Positions 1-9,336 of a stretch of 64,000 bases of DNA are shown here, piece after piece. The stretch covers positions 1 through 64,000 of the forward strand of contig JAPHUD010000018.1 in assembly GCA_026196775.1 (NCBI GenBank), written 5' to 3'. Made by a program: the position numbers and the translations under genes. The notes under the pieces were generated by a model. That model did not search any database. It worked only from the letters and a program-made list of their open reading frames with translations, and was not told the origin of the DNA. Within the stretch, counting starts at the first letter, position 1; the number at the start of each line of letters is the position of its first letter. The DNA comes from Flavobacteriales bacterium. Its GTDB lineage: Bacteria; Bacteroidota; Bacteroidia; Flavobacteriales_E; Vicingaceae.

Positions 1-112
1 TGTAGTTTTTCTTTTCGTTAGCTAAAAATTGCAGTAAATCAGTAAAATATGGGGCATTAATTTCATCAGATAATAATGTTTTCCACATATGGTTTAATTC
101 GATGTTTGTCAT
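1..112 (-). CDS. ung: Uracil-DNA glycosylase, N-terminal fragment (cut by window edge)
   Basis: The first 37 codons of a leftward gene are present and the rest lies outside the window. The peptide begins MTNIELNHMWKTLLSDE and continues with a PYF..L..FL..EK pattern. This matches the N-terminal helix region of family 1 uracil-DNA glycosylases (W..LL..E...PYF..L), which remove uracil from DNA in base-excision repair. The catalytic motifs lie downstream of the visible part, so the call rests on this N-terminal signature only. The ATG at 112 is the only sensible start. It is divergent from the small lipoprotein gene that begins at 231. Confidence 0.72.
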   Translation of the reverse strand, partial: MTNIELNHMWKTLLSDEINAPYFTDLLQFLANEKKNY

Positions 113-198
113 TGATTTTTCTGGTTTTTAATCAGTTTAAACGTTTTCAAAATGAAAAATTGTTAATAAAAAAGAAAACTTAGTAAAGATATTTTTAT

Positions 199-206
199 TA
201 TGTTTG
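199..206 (+). promoter_or_regulatory. Bacteroidota-type -7 box (TATGTTTG)
   Basis: TATGTTTG fits the Bacteroidota -7 consensus TAnnTTTG. It lies about 25 bases before the ATG of the small lipoprotein gene at 231. No clear TTG (-33) element sits at the usual spacing, so the call is moderate. Confidence 0.4.
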
Positions 207-230
207 TAATTCAAAATTAAGAAAACTCGC

Positions 231-362
231 ATGAAAAAGATCGCATTAACTCTAACTTCTTTATTTCTATTAGTATTACTTTATTCTTCTTGCAAAAGTA
301 GTCATGGTACTTGTCCTGCTTATGGAAAAACAGACGTTAAGACTACAAAAGTAGCTGCTTAA
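231..362 (+). CDS. Small lipoprotein, 43 aa
   Basis: This short reading frame encodes 43 residues. It starts MKKIALTLTSLFLLVLLYSS, followed by a lipobox-type Cys at residue 21, so it is probably exported and lipid-anchored. The mature part is only about 23 residues and holds a CPAYG motif. Tiny lipoproteins ending in a C-P-A-Y-G-like motif are common in Bacteroidota, but their function is not known to me. It has its own TAnnTTTG box and lies 19 bases before the YtxJ-like gene, with which it may be co-transcribed. Confidence 0.7.
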   Translation: MKKIALTLTSLFLLVLLYSSCKSSHGTCPAYGKTDVKTTKVAA

Positions 363-381
363 TATTTGTTAAGTTCCAACC

Positions 382-735
382 ATGAACTGGCTCAAACTCG
401 AAACACTTTCTGATTATAATAATATGGTAGCGTCTTCTAACGAAGAAGGCTATTTTGCTGTTGCTGTGTTTAAACATAGTACCAGATGCCCTGTGAGTAT
501 GATGGCAAAACTTAAAATGTCAACAACATGGGATATTGATGAGAATAAACTACCGCTTTATTATTTAGATTTAATTAAATATAGAGAAATTTCTAATCAA
601 ATTGCAGCAGATTTTGATGTGCAACACGAATCTCCTCAATTGCTTGTTATAAAAAACAATAAGTGTGTTTACCATGCTTCTCATGGATCAATTTCTGTAA
701 GTAAAGTTAAAGAAGTGTTAGAAATTAAAGATTAA
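382..735 (+). CDS. ytxJ: Bacillithiol-system YtxJ/BrxC-like monothiol redox protein
   Basis: The 117-residue protein has a thioredoxin-like fold pattern. Its active-site region, FKHSTRCPVS (Cys36), is the hallmark of the YtxJ/BrxC family, which is linked to bacillithiol redox control (de-bacillithiolation). The CPVS arrangement has one active Cys. No signal peptide is visible, so it should be cytoplasmic. The gene follows the small lipoprotein gene by 19 bases. Its 3' end overlaps the convergent OsmC gene by 18 bases, which places two thiol or peroxide-stress genes tail to tail. The family call is firm; the exact substrate is not known. Confidence 0.82.
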   Translation: MNWLKLETLSDYNNMVASSNEEGYFAVAVFKHSTRCPVSMMAKLKMSTTWDIDENKLPLYYLDLIKYREISNQIAADFDVQHESPQLLVIKNNKCVYHASHGSISVSKVKEVLEIKD

Positions 736-1122
736 CGTTTGTTTTATGTCTTTTGCTAAACTTAACGCTACAGGACAAGTTTTTGCTGAGTTTTCAATCA
801 ATTTCTTTTCTTTGTCAGAGTAATGATGATTGGTGAAATCAAACTCAATAATAATTTCTTTTATTTTTCTAGGTTTATCAGCCATTATTTTTGTTGCAGT
901 TGCTGAGGCATTTTCAATAGAAAAACTGCTATCTCTAGCTTTAATTCCTATAATGGTAAACATACAACTAACAAGAGCAGTTGCAACTAAGTCTGTAGGA
1001 GAAAAAGCTTCAGCTTTCCCTTGGTTGTCTAAAGGAGCGTCAGTAATAATTTTGTTATTAGAGAATAAATGAACGGCTTCGGTTCTTAATTCTCCTTTAT
1101 ATATAATTTTAGATGTTGGCAT
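718..1122 (-). CDS. OsmC family peroxiredoxin-like protein
   Basis: The product is 134 residues from the ATG at 1122. A longer frame to 1170 exists but adds sequence with no family match, and the protein from MPTSKIIYKG fits the usual OsmC start. Two conserved Cys residues (C53 in VSCMF and C116 in KTCPVAL) match the peroxidatic and resolving cysteines of OsmC/Ohr proteins. These reduce organic hydroperoxides in the cytoplasm using thiols. The SPTDLVATAL segment before the first Cys is typical. The 3' end overlaps the convergent YtxJ-like gene by 18 bases. Confidence 0.85.
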   Translation of the reverse strand: MPTSKIIYKGELRTEAVHLFSNNKIITDAPLDNQGKAEAFSPTDLVATALVSCMFTIIGIKARDSSFSIENASATATKIMADKPRKIKEIIIEFDFTNHHYSDKEKKLIENSAKTCPVALSLAKDIKQTLIFNF

Positions 1123-1182
1123 AATAAATTGATGTATTTGCAAATTAACTATATCTTGTAAAGTTGACAAATTATTTATTAT

Positions 1183-1190
1183 TATTTTTG
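1183..1190 (+). promoter_or_regulatory. -7 box TATTTTTG upstream of the outer-membrane protein gene
   Basis: TATTTTTG is a full match to TAnnTTTG. It ends 9 bases before the ATG at 1200, and a TTGACA lies 16 bases upstream at 1164. If used, the mRNA would have a leader of only a few bases. Confidence 0.4.
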
Positions 1191-1199
1191 CTATTGCGT

Positions 1200-1955
1200 A
1201 TGAAAAATGTTGTTCACATAATTATTCTTACTTTGTTTTTTTGTAATATTTCAAAAGTAGCTGCTCAAGAAACAATTTTTGAAGAAGCAAGAACGGTATA
1301 TAAAAGTGAACAAGCCTATGGTTTAATTATTCATACAACAGGTTGGGGATTTAATTACAGATATGGAATGTACACTTCAGGTTTTACAAGAAGAATTTTT
1401 GAAGGAGAAATAGTTGGGTTAAAACATCCTAAAGAAATAAAAACATTTACTTCTTTATTTGATAATTCTAATGGATACGTATATGGTAAGTTAAACACAA
1501 TGTTTTTGTTTAGAGGAAGTGTAGGGAATCATAAAACTTTTATTAGTAAGCAAAGTGTTAGGGGTATAGCAATAGCTATGATTTATAATACAGGAATAAC
1601 TTTGGCTTATGCCAAACCAATTTACTTAGAAGTATTATTTTATAATGAAGAATTGGAAACCATAGATACAAGGTTTGAAAGGTATGACCCTGAGAAACAT
1701 ACGCAGAATGATATAGTAGGAAAAGGACCTGCAATGAAAGGATTGTTTGGAGGAAAAATTATTCCGGGTATATTTTTAAAAGCGGGGTTAAATTTTGAAT
1801 CTGCTAGGGAAGCAGAAAATTTAAATGCTCTAGAAGTTGGAGTAAAAGCAGATTTGTTTTTACAAGAATTACCAATGATGGCAAATGAATTAAATAGAAA
1901 TTGGCTTATAAATTTATATGTAACGTTTTCATTTGGCTCTAAAAGCACAAATTAA
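1200..1955 (+). CDS. Conserved exported protein, probable outer-membrane beta-barrel
   Basis: The start is taken at the ATG at 1200, giving 251 residues with a clear signal peptide (MKNVVHIIILTLFFCNISKV, cleavage near AAQ-E). A TTG at 1164 would add 12 residues that spoil the signal peptide. The mature part is rich in alternating hydrophobic and polar strands, with aromatic residues near strand ends, and finishes with INLYVTFSFGSK. That resembles a small outer-membrane barrel with a terminal aromatic strand. No enzymatic motif was recognised. It lies 33 bases before lipA and may share its transcript. The function is unknown. Confidence 0.6.
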   Translation: MKNVVHIIILTLFFCNISKVAAQETIFEEARTVYKSEQAYGLIIHTTGWGFNYRYGMYTSGFTRRIFEGEIVGLKHPKEIKTFTSLFDNSNGYVYGKLNTMFLFRGSVGNHKTFISKQSVRGIAIAMIYNTGITLAYAKPIYLEVLFYNEELETIDTRFERYDPEKHTQNDIVGKGPAMKGLFGGKIIPGIFLKAGLNFESAREAENLNALEVGVKADLFLQELPMMANELNRNWLINLYVTFSFGSKSTN

Positions 1956-1988
1956 ATTGTAGTAAGAATTGAAAATATTAAAGGAGAG

Positions 1989-2864
1989 ATGATTAAAGAA
2001 GAAGAAAAACCAGTTGGATTTAGTAAAATTAAAAAACCAAGTTGGTTAAAAGTTAAATTACCAACGGGTCAGGAATATTCTAAAGTAAGGCAAATTGTTT
2101 CAGAACATAAATTACATACTATTTGTGAAAGTGGAAATTGCCCTAATATGGGTGAATGTTGGGGAGCAGGAACGGCAACTTTTATGATTTTAGGAAATAT
2201 ATGTACCAGATCTTGTGGTTTTTGTGCTGTAAAAACAGGCAGACCTTTACCTGCAGATTTTGAAGAGCCTGAAAGAGTTGCTAATTCTGTAAAATTAATG
2301 AATGTTAAGCACTGTGTTATCACTTCTGTAGATAGAGATGATTTGAAAGATGGTGGCTCTATTATATGGGTGGAGACAGTAAATAAAGTCAGAGAATTTA
2401 GTCCACAAACAACAATGGAAACCTTAATTCCTGATTTTCAGGGAAAGTGGGATAATTTACAACGAATAATAGATGTGGCTCCTGAAATAGTTTCACATAA
2501 TTTGGAAACAGTAAGAAGGTTAACAAGAGAAGTAAGAATCCAAGCGAAGTACGATAGAAGTTTGGAAGTAATAAAAAGATTAAAAGATGGAGGAATGAGA
2601 ACAAAATCTGGAGTAATGTTAGGCTTAGGAGAGACCAGAGAAGAGGTGATAGAAACAATGCAAGACTTAGTAAACGCTGGTTGCGATATATTAACTTTAG
2701 GACAATATTTACAGCCAACACCAAAACATTTACCAGTTAAAGAATTTGTCACTCCAACACAATTTGCTGAATATAAAGAGATAGGGTTAAAATTAGGCTT
2801 CAGGTATGTAGAAAGTGGCCCTTTGGTTAGATCTTCTTACCATGCCGAAAAACATATGTTTTAG
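1989..2864 (+). CDS. lipA: Lipoyl synthase
   Basis: This 291-residue radical SAM enzyme inserts two sulfur atoms into octanoyl groups on lipoyl domains of 2-oxoacid dehydrogenases and GcvH. The auxiliary 4Fe-4S cluster ligands are C46, C51 and C57 ([12 protein letters not shown]). The radical SAM ligands are C72, C76 and C79 (CTRSCGFC). The C-terminal R-S-S-Y segment (R281, S282, S283) supplies the conserved serine ligand. The length is normal for the family. The ispE gene starts 20 bases downstream, so the two are probably co-transcribed. All key residues are present. Confidence 0.97.
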   Translation: MIKEEEKPVGFSKIKKPSWLKVKLPTGQEYSKVRQIVSEHKLHTICESGNCPNMGECWGAGTATFMILGNICTRSCGFCAVKTGRPLPADFEEPERVANSVKLMNVKHCVITSVDRDDLKDGGSIIWVETVNKVREFSPQTTMETLIPDFQGKWDNLQRIIDVAPEIVSHNLETVRRLTREVRIQAKYDRSLEVIKRLKDGGMRTKSGVMLGLGETREEVIETMQDLVNAGCDILTLGQYLQPTPKHLPVKEFVTPTQFAEYKEIGLKLGFRYVESGPLVRSSYHAEKHMF

Positions 2865-2884
2865 GAAATAAAGAATTTTTTTTC

Positions 2885-3649
2885 ATGATAGTTTTTCCTA
2901 ATGCAAAAATAAATATAGGACTTAATGTTGTTGAGAAAAGACCTGATGGTTTTCATAATATTGAAAGTGTTTTTTATCCCATTTTTCACCTTAAAGACAT
3001 TTTAGAAATAATTCTAAACACACAAAGTGATAAGGTTTTATTTTCTTCATCAGGAATAGAAATTCCTGGAAACAAAAATGAGAATTTATGTGTTAAAGCT
3101 TACCAATTATTGAAAACAGATTTCGATATACCTAGTGTTAAAATTCATTTGCACAAAGTTATTCCTATAGGTGCCGGACTTGGTGGGGGGTCTTCTGATG
3201 CAGCATTTACTTTAAAATTATTAAACACTTTATTTACTTTGAATCTTTCTGAAGAGAAATTAATCACTTATGCACAAAAATTAGGCAGCGATTGTGCTTT
3301 CTTCATTAAAAACAAACCTGTTTATGCCTATAACAAAGGAGATGATTTTACCGATTATGATTTAAATTTAGAGGATTATAAAATTGAAGTTCTTTTTCCA
3401 AATATTCATGTATCCACAAAAGAAGCTTATGATGGAATTCAAGTAAGAAAAAGTGAAATAGATTTAAGAAATCAACTTCAGTTACCAATTGAGCAATGGA
3501 AAAATGTAGTTAAAAATGATTTCGAAAAGTCAATTTTTTCAAAATATAAAGCCATAAAAGAAGTAAAAGCATCATTATATAATCAAGGAGCAGTTTATGC
3601 TTCAATGACAGGTAGTGGATCTGCAGTTTATGGGATTTTTAATAAGTAA
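2885..3649 (+). CDS. ispE: 4-diphosphocytidyl-2-C-methyl-D-erythritol kinase
   Basis: The product is a 254-residue GHMP kinase. The ATP-binding loop PIGAGLGGGSSDAA runs from about residue 94 to 107. The N-terminal NAKINIGL with K8 and the SDCAFF segment are typical of IspE. It phosphorylates CDP-methylerythritol in the MEP route to isoprenoids, so this organism probably uses the MEP pathway rather than mevalonate. The C-terminal MTGSGSAVYG motif is intact. It follows lipA by 20 bases. The protein is at the short end of the family but looks complete. Confidence 0.95.
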   Translation: MIVFPNAKINIGLNVVEKRPDGFHNIESVFYPIFHLKDILEIILNTQSDKVLFSSSGIEIPGNKNENLCVKAYQLLKTDFDIPSVKIHLHKVIPIGAGLGGGSSDAAFTLKLLNTLFTLNLSEEKLITYAQKLGSDCAFFIKNKPVYAYNKGDDFTDYDLNLEDYKIEVLFPNIHVSTKEAYDGIQVRKSEIDLRNQLQLPIEQWKNVVKNDFEKSIFSKYKAIKEVKASLYNQGAVYASMTGSGSAVYGIFNK

Positions 3650-3733
3650 TACTAATAAATAACTAATCTACTTTTCTAAAGTTATTGAAAAATATAAATT
3701 AGTAATTTTGAATTTTAATTTAAACAAAAAAAT

Positions 3734-4693
3734 ATGCCAGTATATTTAGATTTTGAAGAACCAATACAGATTTTAGAAGAACAATTAGAAGAGCATTTAA
3801 AGCTTCAAGAAGAAAAAGGTGTTGATACAACTAAGATTGTTAAAGAAATTCAGAAGAAAATAAAAGATACTCGTAAAGAGTTATACTCCAACCTAACACC
3901 TTGGCAAAGAGTTCAAGTCTCTAGACATCCAGAGAGACCTTATACATTAGCTTATATTAGGCATATTACAGATGGAAATTTTGTTGAACTACATGGTGAT
4001 AGAACTGTTAAAGATGATAAAGCAATGGTTGGTGGTTTTGGGATGATAGATGGGCAATCTGTTATGTTAATAGGTCAGCAAAAAGGAGTTAATACTAAAA
4101 TGAGACAGTACAGAAATTTTGGGATGCCTAATCCAGAAGGATATAGAAAGGCTCTAAGATTAATGAAGTTAGCTGAAAAATTTAATAAGCCTGTTATTTG
4201 TTTTGTAGATACTCCAGGTGCTTTTCCAGGTCTTGAAGCAGAAGAAAGAGGACAAGGAGAAGCTATAGCAAGAAATTTATTTGAAATGGCTCAATTAACG
4301 GTGCCAATTATTGTAGTTATTATTGGAGAAGGGGCTTCTGGTGGAGCTTTAGGTATTGGGGTAGGAGATAAGGTATTAATGATGGAAAATACATGGTATT
4401 CTGTTATTTCTCCAGAGTCTTGTTCTTCTATTTTATGGAGAAGCTGGGATTTTAAAGAGCAAGCCGCTGCGGCACTTAAACTTACTTCAACTGATATGTT
4501 AGAAAACAAATTGGTAGATGGAATTATAAAAGAACCTGTTGGAGGAGCTCATGCTGCTCCTGAAGAAGCTTTTGACCTTGTTAAAAAAGAAATCCTTAAA
4601 TATTTACCTAAGTTAATGGAAATGGATAAAGATAAATTGGTAGATAAAAGAATAAATAAGTTTTGTAGTATGGGAGTTGTTGTTGAGAAATAA
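3734..4693 (+). CDS. accA: Acetyl-CoA carboxylase carboxyltransferase subunit alpha
   Basis: The 319-residue protein aligns by eye with AccA over its full length. It has an N-terminal helical segment with [11 protein letters not shown], the [20 protein letters not shown] block, and the [13 protein letters not shown] and [15 protein letters not shown] motifs of the crotonase-like carboxyltransferase core. With AccD it moves CO2 from biotin to acetyl-CoA to make malonyl-CoA for fatty acid synthesis. accD is not in the window. The gene ends in a strong inverted repeat shared with the convergent surface-protein gene. Confidence 0.96.
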   Translation: MPVYLDFEEPIQILEEQLEEHLKLQEEKGVDTTKIVKEIQKKIKDTRKELYSNLTPWQRVQVSRHPERPYTLAYIRHITDGNFVELHGDRTVKDDKAMVGGFGMIDGQSVMLIGQQKGVNTKMRQYRNFGMPNPEGYRKALRLMKLAEKFNKPVICFVDTPGAFPGLEAEERGQGEAIARNLFEMAQLTVPIIVVIIGEGASGGALGIGVGDKVLMMENTWYSVISPESCSSILWRSWDFKEQAAAALKLTSTDMLENKLVDGIIKEPVGGAHAAPEEAFDLVKKEILKYLPKLMEMDKDKLVDKRINKFCSMGVVVEK

Positions 4694-4718
4694 TTTATTC
4701 TCATAAATTAATATAAAA

Positions 4719-4755
4719 AAAAGACCTAAAATATCTCTGATATTTTAGGTCTTTT
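4719..4755. terminator. Bidirectional rho-independent terminator
   Basis: A perfect 17-bp stem (arms 4719-4735 and 4739-4755) with a 3-base loop carries A-runs on the left and T-runs on the right. It sits between the convergent accA and T9SS surface-protein genes and can stop transcription from both sides. Confidence 0.9.
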
Positions 4756-4775
4756 CTTTTTTAGTAATGTGTTTT

Positions 4776-7139
4776 TTATTTAAAAATAGTTATAGTTCCC
4801 TTATGAATTGTGTTAGCAAAATCATTTAATTCAAGAATATAGAAATAAGTGCCATCACTATGACCATCTCCATCCCAGTCGTTTTGATAACCTATCTTTT
4901 CAAAAATTTTTTTTCCCCAACGGTTAAAAATAACCAATTTATTATCGGGGAAATATTGAAGATTGTCAAATACTAAATAATCATTATTACCATCACCGTT
5001 TGGAGTAAATACGTTAGGAATAGTAATTTCACAAGCTATTGCTTCAATCATATGTGTAGTTTGTTCTGTTATATTACATTGATCAGTAACAGATAGTGTT
5101 ATAAATTGGTTTCCACCATTTAAAGTAGAATAATCAACTGGATTTCCAGTTCCAGTAAAAGAAATTCCATCTGACCAATAATAAGCGTATGGCGGATAAC
5201 CATTAGTTACAACTGCAGATAGAGATGTTAAAGATCCTATACAAATACTATCATCACCAGAAATAGCAATACTCATTGGAGTATAAGGATTAAAAGAAAA
5301 GTTAATAGTATCTGTTACACTAAAGTTACAAGCATCAGTAACAGTAACATAATAAGTGGTTGGAGATGTAACGTTTACATTTACAAGACTATCACTACTA
5401 GAATTACTCCAAGCAAAAGTATAAGGAGCAGTTCCATTAGCAACTATTGTGTAAATATCTATAAAATGATCATTTCCTTCACAGTTCAAAATACTATCAC
5501 TTGAATTACCAATAACTTGTAATGGCGTATAGTTAACAAAAACTGTAACTGTATCATAGGCGGAGGTGTTACATGCATCTGTTACTTGTAATACATAAGT
5601 AGTGGTTTGGTTTACAGCAGGAATAGTATAATTAGGCGTGTTTACATTTCCTGGTGTCCAATTAAATGTATATCCCGAACTACCACCATTAACTGTACTA
5701 ACTAAAGTAACACTTTGCCCTGGACAGTTTAGCGTAATGTCATTTCCAGCAGAAATTGTCATAGGTGTTGTCGGAATAGTAATTACAACCGTATCGTAAG
5801 CAGTAGTTAAATTACAACTATCGGTAACAATAACAATAAATGTATCTGTCTGATTAACAGGTGTGTTTAAATTTTGAGAATTTCCTAAGGTATCTCCATT
5901 CATGTTTATCCAAGTGAAATCATAAGGCGCAAGACCTCCAGAAGCTGATGAATTAATTGTAAGACCACTCGTGGGACAGTTCAATGTTAGGTCTGTTGTA
6001 GTAATATTTATATTAGGAGCATCAACAACAAATATTGTTCCTGTAGTTAAAACAGTATCTCCGCATGCATTAATAGTTTGAGCAGTAATTATAATATCTT
6101 CAGTTCCTTCATTAAGTCCGTCAGCGACTGGGGTAATCGTAAAACAAACAGAGTTTTGACCAGCAGGGAAGTAGATAGAGTCAGGTAATAAGTTATAATC
6201 GATTCCATTTGTAGCTGTTCCAGTCATAAATATTGGAACAGTATCAGCTCCTGTAGTATCAATTCTTGTAAAACATATGTTTGCATCAGCACAACCTTCA
6301 ATAATAGTAGAGTCACCTGTTGCGGTAACAATATTGATATCAACGCCAGTTGAAGTTAAACTACCACCTTCTAAAAATACTCCAGAATCCCAAACACCAT
6401 CACCAGCATCTGCAATAGCAATTTTTAAATGATAAGTCTGTCCACAAACAACTTGAGATTGAGCAGTTAAAACAACTGTATGACCGTCATATTGAATATA
6501 TTGTGGGTTGGTGTTGTAAGGTGCATTTGTTCCTGTACCGTTTACAACATAATAAGCTGAGTTAGTTGTGCTATTTACGTTGTCAATAGTAACCGGAGTT
6601 GTTGAGTTTGGGATAAGAGCTAAATTTATTGCTGAGTTTGTAAACGGACCCGTAATACCTGGGCCACTTAAAAAGAAACCAAAAGCATCATTTACTCCTG
6701 AATTTACAAATTCTAAGTATTCTTCAGAACCAAATACATAATTAAATTTGATACTATCTCCAATAGGAATAAAATCAAATTCTAGCACAGCAGCATCAAA
6801 TGTTGTAATTCCTGCTATTGACGTTAAATCAGGATCTCCACTACCAAACATGTCTGTGCCTGCACTTCCACTATTGTTAGGACCAACAGCTGTTGTAACA
6901 GTTCCAGAAGCTAATATTAAACCATCTGGAATGCCAATTAAAGTATTGGTAGCATCAAAATCACCAATTTGAGTAGATGTGCCAGTAAAAGTTACATTAG
7001 AAATGGTAACACCCGCTCCCACCAATACATTTTGAACATATTGTGTAGGAGTCATAGTTCCTGTATTTACAACTAATTGAGCATTAATGTTGATAGCTGT
7101 AAAAAATATAAATACACTAAATAATAATTTTTTCATCAT
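4776..7139 (-). CDS. Choice-of-anchor L/Calx-beta surface protein with T9SS type B sorting domain
   Basis: The 787-residue protein begins with a signal peptide (MMKKLLFSVFIFFTAININAQ-like). A choice-of-anchor L domain follows (about residues 30-270, with GVTISNVTFTG, IPDGLILASG and DFIPIGDSIKFNYVFGSEEYLEFV). Next come a Calx-beta-like segment (about 275-380) and at least three PKD/SprB-like repeats of about 90 residues with LNCP...GG..PY.F.W and TDACN motifs. From about residue 704 there is a gliding-type CTD (IPNVFTPNGDGNNDYL, IFNRWGKKIF, W.G....DGTYFYIL). Such CTDs direct export by T9SS and cell-surface attachment. The role may be adhesion. It stands alone between terminator-bounded neighbours. 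Confidence 0.88.
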   Translation of the reverse strand: MMKKLLFSVFIFFTAININAQLVVNTGTMTPTQYVQNVLVGAGVTISNVTFTGTSTQIGDFDATNTLIGIPDGLILASGTVTTAVGPNNSGSAGTDMFGSGDPDLTSIAGITTFDAAVLEFDFIPIGDSIKFNYVFGSEEYLEFVNSGVNDAFGFFLSGPGITGPFTNSAINLALIPNSTTPVTIDNVNSTTNSAYYVVNGTGTNAPYNTNPQYIQYDGHTVVLTAQSQVVCGQTYHLKIAIADAGDGVWDSGVFLEGGSLTSTGVDINIVTATGDSTIIEGCADANICFTRIDTTGADTVPIFMTGTATNGIDYNLLPDSIYFPAGQNSVCFTITPVADGLNEGTEDIIITAQTINACGDTVLTTGTIFVVDAPNINITTTDLTLNCPTSGLTINSSASGGLAPYDFTWINMNGDTLGNSQNLNTPVNQTDTFIVIVTDSCNLTTAYDTVVITIPTTPMTISAGNDITLNCPGQSVTLVSTVNGGSSGYTFNWTPGNVNTPNYTIPAVNQTTTYVLQVTDACNTSAYDTVTVFVNYTPLQVIGNSSDSILNCEGNDHFIDIYTIVANGTAPYTFAWSNSSSDSLVNVNVTSPTTYYVTVTDACNFSVTDTINFSFNPYTPMSIAISGDDSICIGSLTSLSAVVTNGYPPYAYYWSDGISFTGTGNPVDYSTLNGGNQFITLSVTDQCNITEQTTHMIEAIACEITIPNVFTPNGDGNNDYLVFDNLQYFPDNKLVIFNRWGKKIFEKIGYQNDWDGDGHSDGTYFYILELNDFANTIHKGTITIFK

Positions 7140-7196
7140 GATAATTCAATAAACTAAATTTATAGACTTTAAAATTAGCTATTTAGTTGCAAATCA

Positions 7197-8882
7197 TCAA
7201 GATTTTACGAGCTTTTTATATTTAAATCGTTGAGGTTCATTTCCTAAACGTTTTCTCCTGTTTTCTTCATAATCAGAATAAGAACCTTCAAAGAAATATA
7301 CTTGGGCATTTCCTTCAAAAGCTAAAATATGAGTACAAACCCTATCCAAAAACCATCTGTCGTGAGAAATAATAACTGCTGAACCTCCAAAGTTTTCTAT
7401 ACCTTCTTCTAAAGCTCTTATGGCATTTACATCTAAATCATTTGTAGGTTCATCTAATAATAAAACGTTTGCTTCCTCTTTAATTGCCATAGCTAAGTGA
7501 AGCCTGTTTCTTTCTCCTCCAGATAGGTTGCCAACTTTTTTGTTTTGGTCGGAACCGGCAAAATTGAAGCGAGATAAATATGCTCTAGAGTTGATTGTTT
7601 TTCCACCAAATTCCATCATTTCTGTTCCACCAGAAAACACTTCAAAAATAGTTTTGTCGTCTATTAAGTCTTTGTGGGATTGGTCAACATAGCCGATTTT
7701 AACGGTGTCTCCAACTTTAAACTCTCCTGTATCAGGATGCTCTTCTCCCATTATTAATCTAAACAGTGTTGTTTTACCTGCTCCGTTTGGACCAATAATT
7801 CCAACAATACTTGCAGGAGGTAATTTAAAAGAAAGATTTTCGTATAAAACATTATCGCCAAAAGATTTTGAGATGTTAATAGCTTCAATAACTTCATTTC
7901 CTAAACGTGGTCCGTTAGGGATAAAAAGTTCTAGTTTAGCTTCTTTTTCTGAAGTTCCTTCGCTCAATAACTTGTCATAGTTGCTTAACCTGGCTTTAGA
8001 TTTTGTTTGTCTTCCTTTTGCGTTCATTCTTGTCCATTCCAACTCACGTTCAAGTGTTTTTCTTCTCTTACTTTCGGTTTTTTCTTCTTGAGCCAACCTG
8101 TTAGATTTTTGCTCCAACCAAGAAGAGTAATTTCCTTTCCAAGGAATACCATGACCTCTGTCTAATTCTAATATCCAGCCAGCAACATTGTCTAAGAAAT
8201 ACCTGTCGTGGGTAATAGCAATTACAGTTCCCGAATATTGTTGTAAGTGTTGTTCTAACCAATACACACTTTCTGTATCTAAGTGGTTGGTAGGCTCATC
8301 TAATAATAATATATCAGGTTGTTTAAGAAGTAATCTACAAAGAGCAACTCTTCTTTTTTCACCTCCCGAAAGATTGGCTATTGAAGCATCTTCTGGTGGA
8401 CAGTTTAATGCATCCATTGCTCTAGCAAGTTTAGCATCAAGCTCCCAAGCATTAAGAGCATCAATTTTATCCTGAAGTTCTGCTTGTCTTTTCATTGCAG
8501 CTTCCATTTTTTCAGGATTTTCATATACTTCTGGATTGCCAAAGCTATTATTTACCAACTCATATTCATTAAGTACATCAATAGTTTCTTGAGCTCCTTC
8601 TTGGACTATCTCTTTTACTGTTTTAGTTTCATCTAATTGTGGTTCTTGTTCTAAGTATCCAACAGTATAACCTGGAGAAAATGTTACATCTCCTTGATAA
8701 GACTTTTCAACTCCTGCAATAATTTTCATTACAGTAGATTTCCCCGAACCATTAAGACCAATAATTCCTATCTTGGCTCCATAAAAAAAAGATAAATAGA
8801 TATCTTTTAATATAACTTTTCCGTTTGGTAATGTCTTTCCGACTTTGTTCATCGAAAAGATTACTTTTTTATCATCACTCAT
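7197..8882 (-). CDS. ettA: Energy-dependent translational throttle protein EttA (ABC-F)
   Basis: The 561-residue soluble protein has two ABC ATPase domains and no membrane segments. Domain 1 has Walker A GLNGSGKST (residues 42-50) and signature LSGGEKRR. Domain 2 has GPNGAGKTT (near 365) and LSGGERNR. The DEPTNHLD and DEPTNDLD Walker B blocks are both intact. The linker with the P-site arm (RRKTLERELEWTR) and the length match EttA. ABC-F factors bind the ribosomal E site and tune translation to ATP levels. The gene is monocistronic by context. Confidence 0.95.
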   Translation of the reverse strand: MSDDKKVIFSMNKVGKTLPNGKVILKDIYLSFFYGAKIGIIGLNGSGKSTVMKIIAGVEKSYQGDVTFSPGYTVGYLEQEPQLDETKTVKEIVQEGAQETIDVLNEYELVNNSFGNPEVYENPEKMEAAMKRQAELQDKIDALNAWELDAKLARAMDALNCPPEDASIANLSGGEKRRVALCRLLLKQPDILLLDEPTNHLDTESVYWLEQHLQQYSGTVIAITHDRYFLDNVAGWILELDRGHGIPWKGNYSSWLEQKSNRLAQEEKTESKRRKTLERELEWTRMNAKGRQTKSKARLSNYDKLLSEGTSEKEAKLELFIPNGPRLGNEVIEAINISKSFGDNVLYENLSFKLPPASIVGIIGPNGAGKTTLFRLIMGEEHPDTGEFKVGDTVKIGYVDQSHKDLIDDKTIFEVFSGGTEMMEFGGKTINSRAYLSRFNFAGSDQNKKVGNLSGGERNRLHLAMAIKEEANVLLLDEPTNDLDVNAIRALEEGIENFGGSAVIISHDRWFLDRVCTHILAFEGNAQVYFFEGSYSDYEENRRKRLGNEPQRFKYKKLVKS

Positions 8883-8960
8883 AATTTATAAATAAAAATT
8901 TTGTGCAAATATCATTATTTTGAGACAAAATAAAATAGTGATAAGGCGAATTTATATGAT

Positions 8961-9152
8961 TTAGTTTTTCTTAACATTAAAGGCATTTAGCCCTTTTTTT
9001 CCTTCTCTTAACTCGAATATAACAGTATCATTTTCATCAATTTTTTCAAGTAATCCTTTTTCATGAACAAAATATTCCTCACCTGTTACACTGTCTTTTA
9101 TGAAACCAAAACCTTTAAGTTGATTGAAAAATTTTACTATGCCAGTTTTCAT
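8961..9152 (-). CDS. Cold-shock domain protein (CspA family)
   Basis: The product is a 63-residue single cold-shock domain. The RNP1-like motif is KGFGFI and the RNP2-like motif is YFVH, where most family members have an F or V before FVH. Proteins of this kind bind single-stranded RNA or DNA and act as RNA chaperones. The protein starts MKTGIVKFFNQLKGFGFI, as expected, so the ATG at 9152 is well supported. It lies between ettA and recG with 78 bases and 184 bases on either side. Whether it is cold-induced cannot be told here. Confidence 0.92.
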   Translation of the reverse strand: MKTGIVKFFNQLKGFGFIKDSVTGEEYFVHEKGLLEKIDENDTVIFELREGKKGLNAFNVKKN

Positions 9153-9309
9153 TATATTTTAAGTTTTAATTATTGACTAAGATAGTAAAAAATGTTTGAA
9201 GTAAGAATGTAAAATAGGTTAAATTAATTTTCTTGATTGAACTATGTAGTTCATAAAAATTAAGAGAAAGAGGTTAAAGAAGGTATGAGACTAATTCACA
9301 TTAAAATTG

Positions 9310-9317
9310 TACTTTTG
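9310..9317 (+). promoter_or_regulatory. -7 box TACTTTTG upstream of recG
   Basis: TACTTTTG matches TAnnTTTG 19 bases before the GTG start of recG. No TTG at ideal spacing was seen. The rest of the gap 9153-9336 shows no gene. Confidence 0.4.
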
Positions 9318-9336
9318 TTTGATACAGTTTTAATAA

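Noticed and set aside
830-1072. Plus-strand reading frame of 80 codons
   Set aside because: It lies fully antisense to the OsmC gene, has no domain and no promoter.
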